Source of the DNA: Endoryza sp044226045
Lineage (GTDB): Bacteria; Bacteroidota; Bacteroidia; Chitinophagales; Chitinophagaceae
Reading direction: 5' to 3'
NCBI GenBank assembly: GCA_044226045.1
Contig: JBGAHR010000006.1
Location: forward strand, 1 to 64,000
Length of the DNA stretch: 64,000 nucleotides
Shown: one piece after another, positions 1-8,374 of the stretch
Layout of the letters: every line of letters starts with the position of its first letter
How positions within the stretch are numbered: position 1 is the stretch's first letter
The notes under the pieces: generated by a model
The model's database searches: none
What the model was told of the DNA's origin: nothing
The model's input: the letters and a program-made list of their open reading frames with translations, nothing else
Position numbers and translations under genes: made by a program

Positions 1-92
1 TCAATGCACAAATGATACTGTTTATGATTGTTCCTACCTTGATCCTGCTGATCTCTTATTACCTATGGTTGAAAAAAACCAGCCAGGTGTGA
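1..92 (+). CDS. C-terminal end of an integral membrane protein (partial)
   Basis: An open frame entering from the left edge ends at a TGA at 90-92. The 29 visible residues consist of one hydrophobic helix (roughly MILFMIVPTLILLISYYLWL) followed by a short basic tail KKTSQV. This is what the last transmembrane helix and cytoplasmic tail of a transporter look like. Its position next to a rhamnosidase would suit a sugar transporter of the MFS or GPH type, but that is inference from context only. The true gene start lies outside the window. Confidence 0.5.
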   Translation, partial: NAQMILFMIVPTLILLISYYLWLKKTSQV

Positions 93-891
93 GAGGTGGA
101 AGTCAAAAGTCAAAATTCAAAAGTCAAAATTCAGAAGTCAAAATTCAGAAGTCAAAATTCAGAACTGAATGGCAGCTTTCTTATAGATACAGTCAGTTTT
201 GGAACGCAGAGGACGCCAAGTACCGCAGAGGAAAATAAGAAATTCAAAATTCAGAACTGAATGGCAGCTTTCTTAAAGATACAGCCAGTTTTGGAACGCA
301 GAGGGCGCCAAGTATCGCGGAGGGCGCGGAGGGAAATAAGAAATTCAAAATTCAGAACTGAATGGCAGCTTTCTTATAGATACAGTCAGTTTTGAAACGC
401 AGAGAGGACGCCAAGTACCGCAGAGAGCGCGGAGGGAAATTCAAAATTCAAAAGTGATATTTAAAGCGACTAAATTAGTTAATTATTATATTTTTAGTTT
501 CTCGAATATTGGTAAACGGTATATTATTTAATTTTCAATTTTACTTGACATCCCAGAACTGACATTGTCGTTTTTAGTAGTTCTCTTCGGATTTAAAATT
601 TTACTTTTGAATTTTGAACTGGCGCCCTCTGCGTTTCTCTTACGATCTGTAAGGTAACGGCGGTTAAACTTTTTACTTTTAACTTTTGACTTTTGACTTA
701 GCGCCCTCCGCGGTACTTGGCGTCCTCTGCGTTCCTTTTACGGCCTGTGAGTTAAAGGAGATTTTTGAATTTTGACTTTTGAATTTTGACTTTTGATTTT
801 TGACTTTTGATTTTTGACTTTTGATTTTTGACTTTTGACTTCTGAATTTTGACTTTTGATTTTTGACTTTTGACTTTTTAATTTTTAATTT
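93..891. repeat. Intergenic repeat array, convergent gap, 0.8 kb, no gene
   Basis: No credible gene. The left part (about 97-165) is built of GTCAAAA/ATTCAAA heptamers. Positions 160-445 hold three copies of a roughly 92-101 bp higher-order unit: GAACTGAATGGCAGCTTTC, then a CAGTTTTGGAACGCAG stretch, then a GACGCCAAGTACCGCAGAGG-type segment. The copies begin near 162, 254 and 355. After about 150 bp of AT-rich unique sequence, the reverse complements of the same words follow (CGCCCTCTGCG near 624, CGCGGTACTTGGCGTCCTCTGCG-like near 708). From 760 to 890 there is a run of TTTTGAC/TTTTGAA heptamers. The gap is therefore an imperfect inverted repeat between two converging stop codons. Confidence 0.85.
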
Positions 892-3639
892 TTACTTCCT
901 CCCCCTCACCGCCACAAACTCATACTCTCCTCCTCCGCACTCAATCACTCCGTAGTTTCCCTCTCTTCCCAGGTACTTTACAGATGCCACTCTATCGATA
1001 GATTGGGCTGACTCCATCAGTTCCTGTCCTTCCTGCATCGGAACATATATTCGCGCTGTTGTATTTCCAGGAATAGTCACCTTCATTGTAAACTGATCTC
1101 CTTCTTTCTTCCAGTCGACCTTTATCCAACCTTTCACAGACTCATAACCACCCTTCGCCCACTGTACCTGGTTAACAGGTCGTGGCTTGATGATAATCTG
1201 GCTGAATCCTGGCGCTCCCTGGTTGATACCCAGCAAAGATTTATAGAACCATTCATCCACCGATCCAAACATCGGATGATTTTGAGACGGGGCATTGTCC
1301 GGGTATTGCCAGGTCTCCCATAAGGTGGTAGCGCCTTTCTCGATCATATACCCCCAGCCAGGATAGGTTTTCTGGCTGATAATGCGTGCAGCCAGTTCTG
1401 CCATGTTATTTTCCCGCAGCACGTCGAACATCATCTTGGTACTGAAAATACCGGTAGAGATATGGTCATTGTGCCGTTTGAACTCCTCCAGCAACCATTG
1501 GATTGACTTTTCCTTTTCCGGTGTCAATCCATAATAGAGTCCAAACAATTGCGCCGATTGTGTACCGTTATCTATTCGCCCTGTGCCATGGACTGCATAC
1601 CGATCGATGATCGCCTGCCGGATATTTCGGGCAAGCCGGTTATAAGAAATCGAATCCTCCCGATTGCCCAGGATACCGGCAAACTCCTCTCCCAGTTTTA
1701 CATGATGGTAATAAAAACAGGCAGCCGTCAGTGCCTCCGGTTTGGTATCCAGCGCTTCGTGGTCACTGATATCCCAAAAGAATAATCCCGCCTGTGATTT
1801 TGACTGAAGAAAAGTCAGTTGTTTCTTGAAAGCCGGGTAATGTTTTTCGATTATTTTTTTGTCGCCATAGTAATCGTACAACTTCTTCTGCAGGTATGGA
1901 AAGGCCAGCTCCCATCCCAATGGGCCCGACATCCCGCCATAGCCACGGTCAGCAATACCCGTAGAAGGCGCAATCTCCGTGATCCCGCCATCCGGTTGCT
2001 GATCGTTTTCAAAGTCCTGGATGGTTTTGGAATAAAAACCATGCATATTGTAGTTATGAATGTACGCTTCACCCGTGGCCACCAGGTCGCCGCCATATCC
2101 CATTTTCTCCCGGCCCGGACAATCGGATTGAACGCTGAAAATATTACTCAGGAAAGTCCATTGTATCACTTCATGGATGCGATTAAAAAGTGGGTCGGAA
2201 CAGGCAAACGTTCCCGCTGATTCCAGGTCGCTGTTCATCCTTAATCCTTCAATATCCGCCAAAGACGGTGTTCCCGGCCAGCCGGTGATCTCCAGGTACC
2301 TGAATCCGTGGAAAGTAAAACGCGGAGACCAGGTCTCTTCCCCTTTGCCTTTCAAAATATACTGGTCCCTTTGCCAGGCTGTTTTAGGCGAACCCGGACC
2401 GCCATTGGAATTCCATATCTCTTTTATCTGACCTGCTACAGTAGTGAGGTAATTGAGGCGACCATCTTTGAACAAGTCTTCTCCATACCGTATACCAACA
2501 ACCGAACCGGTAGTACCCTTTACCCGTATGCGTGCCACTCCCGCAAAATTCTGTCCCATGTCTACTATGAAGGTGTCTTTACCAGTTTCTTTAATGCTGA
2601 CCGGCTTTACCACCTTCGTCACTCGAATGGGTGGTTGCTGCTGGGACATCAATGGGCCGGAAGGGGCTGAAGCCAATACAGCATTTTTCCAGTTAGCGCT
2701 CTCATCAAATGACAATTCTTTCCTGGCATCATAATGCTCGCCGAGGTAAACATTGTTTCTGATGACGGGCCCGGGCGCCGTCTTCCAACTTTCATCTGAA
2801 ATGATCGTTTGCCGGCTTCCGTCGTCAAATACCATTTCCAATTGAGCGATGAATCGCGGACGACCCGTTTCCTGGTGATCTCGCAGATTGAACCGTCCGA
2901 ACAATCTTAGTGGAAGGGGATTATACCAGCCATTTCCCAGCATCACACCCATCCTGTTCTTTCCTTTTTTGATATTGGCTGTTACATCATATACTACATA
3001 AGAAACCTGTTTCCGGTATGCAGTAAATCCGGGATCCAGCACGTGATCGCCCACTTTGCCATTGTTTAAATAGGCTTCGTAATAACCGAGCCCGGATATG
3101 TACAGACGTGCAGAGCGAACTTTCTTTGAAGCCGTGAAACTTTGCTGAAACAACGGCATCGGGTCATCCTTGTAAAAGTCCTCATCCTTTTCAAACTGGC
3201 TGCTCCCATCCCCGATCCATTTCGCTTTCCAGTCGGCAGGTTGCAAAAATGCGGTCTCGAACCACGATCCTTCACTCCATAGCGACACGTTCCCTTTGTC
3301 GTCATACACTCTTACCTTCCAGAAATAACGTTGGGATGACTTGAGTGGAAAATCAGCAGGCAATACCAGTATGTTTTCATTTGACTTTACTATACCCGAA
3401 CTCCAGCGTACAGCGGAAGGGAAATTGACCAGGAATGGATTTTCCGAGACAATTACTTCGAAAGCAGTCTGTCTGAAATTTCTCGACACAGGTGGAATCT
3501 CCCATGACAATACCGGCTGAGAATTATCTATACCTAAAGGAGTCAGCCGATAGTCGCAACGAAGTCCCTGGGGAATAACCTGGGAAAACGCTATTGCAGC
3601 GTCGAGAATACACCAAAACAATATCGTAATCTTCTTCAT
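892..3639 (-). CDS. Alpha-L-rhamnosidase, glycoside hydrolase family 78 (secreted)
   Basis: Releases terminal alpha-L-rhamnose from plant or microbial glycosides; probably periplasmic or outer-membrane associated. The ATG at 3639 begins a signal peptide (MKKITILFWCILDAAIAFSQ). An upstream TTG at 3654 would put extra residues before it and is less likely. The 915-residue length and layout fit bacterial GH78 enzymes: an N-terminal beta-sandwich domain with the family opening GLRCDYRLTPLGID, a second beta domain, then the (alpha/alpha)6 barrel and a C-terminal beta domain with a GINQGAPGFSQIIIKPRP-type segment. The barrel carries the family signature SDCPGREKMGYGGD, whose Glu is the expected general acid. 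It is transcribed divergently from a GntR regulator 102 bp away, a usual arrangement for a substrate-controlled sugar gene. Confidence 0.9.
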   Translation of the reverse strand: MKKITILFWCILDAAIAFSQVIPQGLRCDYRLTPLGIDNSQPVLSWEIPPVSRNFRQTAFEVIVSENPFLVNFPSAVRWSSGIVKSNENILVLPADFPLKSSQRYFWKVRVYDDKGNVSLWSEGSWFETAFLQPADWKAKWIGDGSSQFEKDEDFYKDDPMPLFQQSFTASKKVRSARLYISGLGYYEAYLNNGKVGDHVLDPGFTAYRKQVSYVVYDVTANIKKGKNRMGVMLGNGWYNPLPLRLFGRFNLRDHQETGRPRFIAQLEMVFDDGSRQTIISDESWKTAPGPVIRNNVYLGEHYDARKELSFDESANWKNAVLASAPSGPLMSQQQPPIRVTKVVKPVSIKETGKDTFIVDMGQNFAGVARIRVKGTTGSVVGIRYGEDLFKDGRLNYLTTVAGQIKEIWNSNGGPGSPKTAWQRDQYILKGKGEETWSPRFTFHGFRYLEITGWPGTPSLADIEGLRMNSDLESAGTFACSDPLFNRIHEVIQWTFLSNIFSVQSDCPGREKMGYGGDLVATGEAYIHNYNMHGFYSKTIQDFENDQQPDGGITEIAPSTGIADRGYGGMSGPLGWELAFPYLQKKLYDYYGDKKIIEKHYPAFKKQLTFLQSKSQAGLFFWDISDHEALDTKPEALTAACFYYHHVKLGEEFAGILGNREDSISYNRLARNIRQAIIDRYAVHGTGRIDNGTQSAQLFGLYYGLTPEKEKSIQWLLEEFKRHNDHISTGIFSTKMMFDVLRENNMAELAARIISQKTYPGWGYMIEKGATTLWETWQYPDNAPSQNHPMFGSVDEWFYKSLLGINQGAPGFSQIIIKPRPVNQVQWAKGGYESVKGWIKVDWKKEGDQFTMKVTIPGNTTARIYVPMQEGQELMESAQSIDRVASVKYLGREGNYGVIECGGGEYEFVAVRGRK

Positions 3640-3727
3640 ATAGCAGGTGGGCAAAGTTTAATCTAACAATAATAAAGGTATTTACTCAGTCACTGACCGG
3701 CATCCTGCACCATACTGCCCGTTTTCC

Positions 3728-3735
3728 TATATTTG
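3728..3735 (+). promoter_or_regulatory. Bacteroidota -7 element TATATTTG for the GntR gene
   Basis: TATATTTG matches TAnnTTTG exactly. It ends six bases before the ATG at 3742, so the predicted start of transcription falls on or next to that codon and the mRNA would be leaderless. I see no clear -33 TTTG. Confidence 0.5.
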
Positions 3736-3741
3736 ATGGTC

Positions 3742-4764
3742 ATGACTTCTCCGGGATTCACCATAGATAAAGATAATAAAACGCCCAAGTACCTCCAGGT
3801 GGTCGATGCAATCACGGATGCCATTCGTAGAGGGAGATTGAAAAAGGGCCAACGACTACACTCAATAAATGAACTGAGTGACGAGTTTCTGTTGTCGAGA
3901 GACACCGTAGAGAAAGCCTATACCCTGCTGAGAAAACAAGGTATTATCACAGCTGTTAAAGGGAAAGGCTATTATATCCGGCAATCGAACCTGCAAGGAC
4001 AAGTAAGGGTACTGTTACTCTTCAACAAGATCAGCAATTACAAAAAACAAATCTACCAGTCTTTCATACAAACACTGGGTAAAAAGGCACTGGTTGACCT
4101 GAAAATTCATCATTTCAATACGCAGGTTTTTAAGAGCCTGGTTGAGCAGCATCTACAGGATTATGATTATTTCGTGTTGATGCCGCATTTCTATGATGAC
4201 AGGGAAGAAATACTGAAATTGATAAAATCCATCCCTTCTGAGAAACTGATTCTGCTGGACAAAAAAATCAATCACCATTCGCTTACGTGCACATCGGTTT
4301 ACCAGGATTTTGAAAATGATATTACGGAGGCCCTCGAGCAGGGACTTGATTTGCTGAAAAAATACAAGCGATTGTTCCTGGTTCATCCCCGGCTTATTCC
4401 TTATCCGCCCGAAATTATCAAAGGCTTTCGCAACTTCTGTATGCAAAACGAATTTCCGGGATCTGTTATACATGAAATTGACAGTACCAGCTCCGTTCAA
4501 AAAGGCGACGTCTATATAGTAATAGAAGAAACAGACCTGGTAAATCTGATCAAACAATGCCAGGTAAAGAATTACAAGGTTGGAAAAGACATCGGCATCA
4601 TTTCCTATAATGAAACACCCCTCAAAGAAATCTTACTCGATGGCATCACCGTCATTTCTACCGACCACCACCAAATGGGTGAAACGGCGGCCAGGCTCAT
4701 CCTTGAAAACCGTCAGGAATCCATCAAAAACCCATTCGTGTTGATCAGAAGGAAATCGCTGTGA
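3742..4764 (+). CDS. GntR-type transcriptional regulator with LacI-like sensor domain
   Basis: Predicted DNA-binding regulator of 340 residues. The N-terminal third is a GntR winged helix (YLQVVDAITDAIRRGRLKKG, then INELSDEFLLSRDTVEKAY, and a wing ending GKGYYIRQ). The remainder resembles the periplasmic-binding-protein/LacI sensor fold rather than the usual GntR effector domains, with an end segment GIISYNETPLKEILLDGITV typical of that fold. Fusions of this type in Bacteroidota often control sugar-use genes. Its divergent position suggests it controls the rhamnosidase and responds to rhamnose or a rhamnoside, which is inference. ATGs at 3736 and 3742 are both possible; 3742 is preferred because of the promoter spacing. 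Confidence 0.8.
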   Translation: MTSPGFTIDKDNKTPKYLQVVDAITDAIRRGRLKKGQRLHSINELSDEFLLSRDTVEKAYTLLRKQGIITAVKGKGYYIRQSNLQGQVRVLLLFNKISNYKKQIYQSFIQTLGKKALVDLKIHHFNTQVFKSLVEQHLQDYDYFVLMPHFYDDREEILKLIKSIPSEKLILLDKKINHHSLTCTSVYQDFENDITEALEQGLDLLKKYKRLFLVHPRLIPYPPEIIKGFRNFCMQNEFPGSVIHEIDSTSSVQKGDVYIVIEETDLVNLIKQCQVKNYKVGKDIGIISYNETPLKEILLDGITVISTDHHQMGETAARLILENRQESIKNPFVLIRRKSL

Positions 4765-5220
4765 AGAATGACGGATGAGAAATACAATTACTCAATTTGC
4801 CAATTTGTGAATTAGTCAATGTGCCAGTTCGATTACGGATGACGGATTACGGATTACGGATGGGAAATGCGATTTGCCAATATACCAATACGAAAATTGC
4901 TGCGTTTATCGTTTCAGGTTTATCGTTTCACGTTGGTTGTGTGTCCATTTCTCTTTCTGTTTCCGCTCCCGCTCTCACTCCCGCTCTCGTTCTCCGCTCC
5001 CGCTCTTCCTCCCGCGAGTCTTATCCGCCGCAGGCGGAGGACCCCAAAGTCTATCGTTTCAGGTTTATCGTTTCACGTTTATCGTTGCAGTTTCCGTTTC
5101 CCTTTGTCTTTCCGTTTCTGTTTCTCTTTCTCTTTCCGCTCTCGCTCCCACTCCCGCTCGCGCTTGCGCTACCCGCTCTCGCTCTTCCTCCGGGTCCGCC
5201 GCGGCGGAACGGCTTTAAGT
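4765..5220. repeat. Composite intergenic repeat array after the GntR gene
   Basis: No gene. In order it holds CAATTTGCCAATTTG-type octamers and ATTACGG/ATGACGG heptamers (4770-4865), CGTTTAT/CGTTTCA heptamers (4900-4935), C/T-rich hexamers such as CGCTCT and CGCTCC (4955-5015), an inverted GCCGCAGGCGG motif near 5029, then again CGTTTATCGTTTCA words and a second GTTTCC/GCTCTC hexamer run to about 5205. The same word families and order of types recur after other stop codons in this window. Open frames here are translations of the repeat and are not genes. Confidence 0.85.
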
Positions 5221-5237
5221 AGGCTACATGTTCTCAA

Positions 5238-5268
5238 TAAAAAAACCTCTGCAAACATTGCAGAGGTT
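5238..5268 (-). terminator. Rho-independent terminator of tRNA-Ser
   Basis: On the minus strand an 11 bp perfect stem (5258-5268 with 5244-5254, 3-nt loop) is followed directly by a run of Ts (plus-strand A run 5238-5245). It lies 9 bases beyond the tRNA 3' end. Confidence 0.9.
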
Positions 5269-5276
5269 CATTAAAG

Positions 5277-5367
5277 CGGTGAGGGAGGGATTCGAACCCT
5301 CGGTACGGCTTTAAGGCCGTACGACGGTTTAGCAAACCGTTGATTTCAGCCACTCATCCACCTCACC
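5277..5367 (-). tRNA. tRNA-Ser: tRNA-Ser, anticodon GCT
   Basis: Read on the minus strand, the acceptor arm GGTGAGG (5361-5367) pairs with CCTCACC (5278-5284), with discriminator G at 5277. The anticodon arm is ACGGT-TTGCTAA-ACCGT, giving anticodon GCT (codons AGC/AGU). A long variable arm CGTACGGC...GCCGTAC and the T arm GAGGG-TTCGAAT-CCCTC follow, as in class II tRNAs. Length is 91 nt. CCA is not encoded in the genome. It has its own terminator and lies downstream of dnaA on the same strand. Confidence 0.97.
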
Positions 5368-5463
5368 GGCTCGGCTGAATTGATTTTAAGGGTGGCAAAA
5401 ATAGGTCAAACAAAACAAAATCCCAACTAATTATGCGGATATTACTGATACCCCCCTGAAACA

Positions 5464-5486
5464 GAAAAGGACCCTTTGGAGGTCCT
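5464..5486 (-). terminator. Probable terminator of dnaA
   Basis: Minus-strand AGGACC (5481-5486) pairs with GGTCCT (5468-5473) across a 7-nt loop and is followed by TTTTC. It lies 40 bases past the dnaA stop. The stem is short. Confidence 0.55.
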
Positions 5487-5525
5487 CTTCAGAATAATAT
5501 TACAGGTGGTTTGGGTGCCGCCTTA

Positions 5526-6959
5526 TTACATGGCAGCCAGCTGAACTTTTTGTTGCAATTCCATTACACTCTCGCGGAAAGTGCTGTCGGTGTCCATCAG
5601 ATCCTTTACGGTCTGGCAGGAGTGAATGACGGTGGTATGGTCGCGACCGCCAAAATGCTCACCAATGGTTTTTAAAGAATTTTTAGTGAAAGCCTTTGCA
5701 AGATACATGGTAATCTGACGGGCCTGTACGATCTCTCTTTTGCGTGTTTTCTGCAATAGTTTATCGTATGGCACATCGAAATATTCGCATACCATTTTCT
5801 GTATGGTTTCGATAGTAATCTCTTTGCTACTGGTTTTCACAAAATTCCGGAGGACACGTTTTGCCAAATCAAGATCAATTTCACGCTTATTAAGCGAAGA
5901 TTGTGCCAATAATGATATCAGTGCGCCTTCCAGTTCTCTCACATTACTGCTGATATTATAGGCCAGGTACTTAACAACTTCCTTTGGCATTTCCAATCCG
6001 TCGTTCTTCATCTTACGTTCCAGGATATCTATGCGGGTTTCATAATCCGGCAATTGCAGATCCGCGCTTAACCCCCAGCGAAAACGACTCAGCAAACGCT
6101 CCTGGACCCCTTCGAGATCTTTGGGCGATTTATCTGAAGTAAGAATCAGCTGTTTTCCGCTTTGGTGCAGGTGATTGAAAATAGCGAAAAGCGCATCCTG
6201 TGACTTTTCGGCCCTGTTGAAGAACTGCACATCATCAATGATCAGCACATCCACCAACTGGTAGAAGTGAATGAAGTCATTGATAGCATTATTACGGCTA
6301 TGATCCTGGAATTGATTGATGAATTTCTCGGAGCTTACATATAATACCACTTTATTGGCATGAACCCGCTTGGTTTCATTGCCGATCGCCTGGGCCAGGT
6401 GGGTTTTACCCAAGCCTACCCCTCCGTAAATTACCAGTGGATTAAAAGAACTCGCTCCCGGCTTCTCCGCCACAGTCTTACCCGCCCGGCGAGCAACACG
6501 ATTGCAGTCGCCTTCAATGAAATTGTCGAAAGTATAGATCGGGTTAAGCTGCGGGTCAATCTGCATCTTCTTCAGACCCGGGATAACAAACGGATTCTTG
6601 ACAGGATTATTTATTATTAATGGAAAGTCCATTTCGTTGTTTGAAAAAGTTTTGTAACCATAGGCCGGAACATCCATGGTCAATGGCTTGTTTTGATGAT
6701 TGCCACTATCCACCATGATCCGATATTCTAACTGAGCATCCTTACCTAAAACTCTTCGCAAAGTCTTTGCCAATAAATTCACATAATGCTCTTCCAGGTA
6801 TTCATAAAAGAACTGACTGGGTACCTGTATTACAAGAATATTATTTTTAAGCTCTACGGGTTTTATGGGTTCGAACCAGGTTTTGAAATGCTGCCACTCT
6901 ACAATGTCCTTGATCACATCCAAACAATTACTCCAAACTTTATCAATAGTCTTCGCCAT
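5526..6959 (-). CDS. dnaA: Chromosomal replication initiator protein DnaA
   Basis: The ATP-dependent initiator that melts the chromosomal origin. The 477 residues show the standard layout: an N-terminal domain (KVWSNCLDVIKDIVEWQHFKTWFEPI), a linker, the AAA+ core with Walker A GGVGLGKT at about 179-186 and Walker B LIIDDVQFF near 239-247, an arginine-finger region LLSRFRWGL, and the C-terminal DNA-binding domain with the diagnostic signature GGRDHTTVIHSC. The ATG at 6959 gives the normal N-terminus. It is followed on the same strand by tRNA-Ser and divergent from a beta-barrel gene across a 730 bp AT-rich gap. Confidence 0.97.
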   Translation of the reverse strand: MAKTIDKVWSNCLDVIKDIVEWQHFKTWFEPIKPVELKNNILVIQVPSQFFYEYLEEHYVNLLAKTLRRVLGKDAQLEYRIMVDSGNHQNKPLTMDVPAYGYKTFSNNEMDFPLIINNPVKNPFVIPGLKKMQIDPQLNPIYTFDNFIEGDCNRVARRAGKTVAEKPGASSFNPLVIYGGVGLGKTHLAQAIGNETKRVHANKVVLYVSSEKFINQFQDHSRNNAINDFIHFYQLVDVLIIDDVQFFNRAEKSQDALFAIFNHLHQSGKQLILTSDKSPKDLEGVQERLLSRFRWGLSADLQLPDYETRIDILERKMKNDGLEMPKEVVKYLAYNISSNVRELEGALISLLAQSSLNKREIDLDLAKRVLRNFVKTSSKEITIETIQKMVCEYFDVPYDKLLQKTRKREIVQARQITMYLAKAFTKNSLKTIGEHFGGRDHTTVIHSCQTVKDLMDTDSTFRESVMELQQKVQLAAM

Positions 6960-7042
6960 TATTCAATAAGCAGTTTATATGCTGAGTTAAGATTATTCTT
7001 TTTTCTTCTGCCTCACAAAAATCTGCCCTTTCCAATCATCTA

Positions 7043-7072
7043 AAAAAGTATCGCAGGGGAGCGAATATCAAA
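7043..7072 (-). promoter_or_regulatory. Candidate dnaA promoter
   Basis: On the minus strand TTTG (7069-7072), an 18 bp spacer and TACTTTTT (7043-7050) give one mismatch to TAnnTTTG. The leader to the dnaA ATG would be about 78 nt. Confidence 0.4.
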
Positions 7073-7607
7073 TTTTTTAATTGAAAAAAAAATTTTTTAT
7101 TCACCTGTTTTTTACTGTTTTAATATCGCTGTTTTTTCAATAAAATCTTTCAATTATTAAAGGGTATTTTCACTCTATTTTCAAAAAAAATTCATTGCTT
7201 TTTCGAACATTGAAAAATCTCGAAATTCAATGCTGTACTCACTAATACTCTAAAATGTTTGATTGAAAAAATGTTTCCGGTAACAATTCTTCAGTGCCTG
7301 TCAGCGAAGTAATTCAAAAGATGGTTGGAGTTCAATTTTCTGAGGAGAAACCGCCTGTTGATGTCGTTAATGTGGAAATCTTTTATCGCCTGTTGTTCAA
7401 TACCGATCTCTTTGAAGGTACAACTATTTTGTATCGGCCCTGCGACCGACTGATTTTTTTTTGCGTGACATCAAAAAATAAAATTTTAGGAAAAACACCC
7501 TTTTTTTCTGCCGAAAAAAATAATACATTTTGTCATACTGACACGAACTGACAAACAAGGGAAACCCGGCCAGCCCGATCTTCGCTTTTAACCCCTGCCG
7601 GGTGCGG

Positions 7608-7639
7608 TTTGTACGCGATCAGCATTTAAAATATTTTTG
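7608..7639 (+). promoter_or_regulatory. Bacteroidota promoter of the beta-barrel gene
   Basis: TTTG at 7608-7611, a 20 bp spacer, then TATTTTTG at 7632-7639, which matches TAnnTTTG exactly. The predicted start is near 7645, giving a leader of about 45 nt. Confidence 0.65.
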
Positions 7640-7689
7640 CTACTTTAAATACCAAGAATTTTCTTTGTATAGACTAAACTAAACTGTTT

Positions 7690-8286
7690 ATGAGAAAAGT
7701 ACTCACAGCGTTGCTTGTTGTGTTCATCTGCCATTATGCCGCTGCCCAGGGGCGTTTTGGAGTCAAAGTCGGCTCGAACTTTTATACCCTTCATGCCAGT
7801 AACGATAAACTCCAGGATTTTTCGAACGGAAAATATGGTTTCACTATCGGCGCTACTTACGAATGGGTGCTCAATAAATCATTCGCCATCCAGCCGGAGT
7901 TCAACTATTCATACCAGGTGGCTGAAGAGAATTATTATAATAAGCAGATCAAAATCGGCTATTTCCAGATTCCGATCCTCCTGCATTTCTACCCCAAAAA
8001 TGCGCCTATATCTATCTTCCTCGGCCCCCAGTTGAATTCCCTGGGTAAAGCCCAGATAGATCCGGAACAGGGCAGCACCATCAATATCCGAAACAGCGTA
8101 AACCGCACAGATTTTGGCGGAACCTTCGGCGTATCCTATTGCCCAAGCAACTTCAAAAACGGCCTCACGGTTGATCTCCGGGTGTATAAGGGAGTCATGA
8201 ACGTGATGAAAGCCGAATACGACAATGGTCTTAAGACCCGCAACACGCTGGTAAGCCTCACTGTAGGCTATCTTTTCAAACCTTAA
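7690..8286 (+). CDS. Outer-membrane beta-barrel protein, PorT/OMP_b-brl_2-like
   Basis: A 198-residue exported protein with a signal peptide (MRKVLTALLVVFICHYAAAQ) followed by alternating hydrophobic/polar strands typical of a small 8-stranded barrel: GRFGVKVGSNFYTLHA, YGFTIGATYEWVLN, FAIQPEFNYSYQ, ending TLVSLTVGYLFKP with the terminal aromatic-rich strand. Proteins of this kind are abundant in Bacteroidota, and their specific roles are mostly unknown. It has its own promoter and a hairpin terminator 24 bp after the stop. Confidence 0.8.
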   Translation: MRKVLTALLVVFICHYAAAQGRFGVKVGSNFYTLHASNDKLQDFSNGKYGFTIGATYEWVLNKSFAIQPEFNYSYQVAEENYYNKQIKIGYFQIPILLHFYPKNAPISIFLGPQLNSLGKAQIDPEQGSTINIRNSVNRTDFGGTFGVSYCPSNFKNGLTVDLRVYKGVMNVMKAEYDNGLKTRNTLVSLTVGYLFKP

Positions 8287-8300
8287 TGAACGATCATTCA

Positions 8301-8308
8301 TACCTTTG
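8301..8308 (+). promoter_or_regulatory. -7 element TACCTTTG upstream of the FAD dehydrogenase gene
   Basis: Exact TAnnTTTG, placed between the upstream stop codon and the hairpin at 8311-8336. Transcription from it would begin at the hairpin, so the hairpin would sit in the leader. No good -33 TTTG is seen. Confidence 0.4.
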
Positions 8309-8310
8309 CA

Positions 8311-8336
8311 GGGAGTTCGAAAGAACTCCCTTTTTT
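8311..8336 (+). terminator. Hairpin with T-run after the beta-barrel gene
   Basis: GGGAGTTC (8311-8318), loop GAAA, GAACTCCC (8323-8330), then six Ts. A canonical rho-independent terminator for the upstream gene, but it also follows a TACCTTTG element by only two bases (see findings). Confidence 0.85.
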
Positions 8337-8374
8337 ATTTCAACAATCGGTTTTCAGGACAAATACCTGACATC

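Larger units (their letters stand above)
6960..7689. other. AT-rich non-coding gap upstream of dnaA (possible regulatory or origin region)
   Basis: About 730 bp without a credible gene. The first 550 bp are strongly AT-rich, with A and T tracts and repeated TTGAAAAA/TTTTTCAA words (near 7081, 7133, 7179, 7210 and 7263). I find no clean TTATCCACA box; the closest is TTATTCACC at 7097-7105. The region may serve dnaA autoregulation or unwinding, but an origin cannot be claimed from sequence reading. Unlike most long gaps in this window it contains none of the heptamer repeat words. A frame at 7294-7551 looks non-coding. Confidence 0.4.

Noticed and set aside
93..891. Insertion sequence remnant in the first large gap
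   Set aside because: There is no transposase fragment or target duplication. The gap is explained by short tandem and inverted repeats.
4797..5274. Three overlapping Arg/Ser/Leu-rich frames
   Set aside because: All three read the same C/T-rich hexamer and CGTTTAT arrays in different phases.
7294..7551. 85-codon frame between dnaA and the beta-barrel gene
   Set aside because: Composition is poor, there is no recognisable domain, it lies in AT-rich DNA, and it overlaps likely regulatory sequence.
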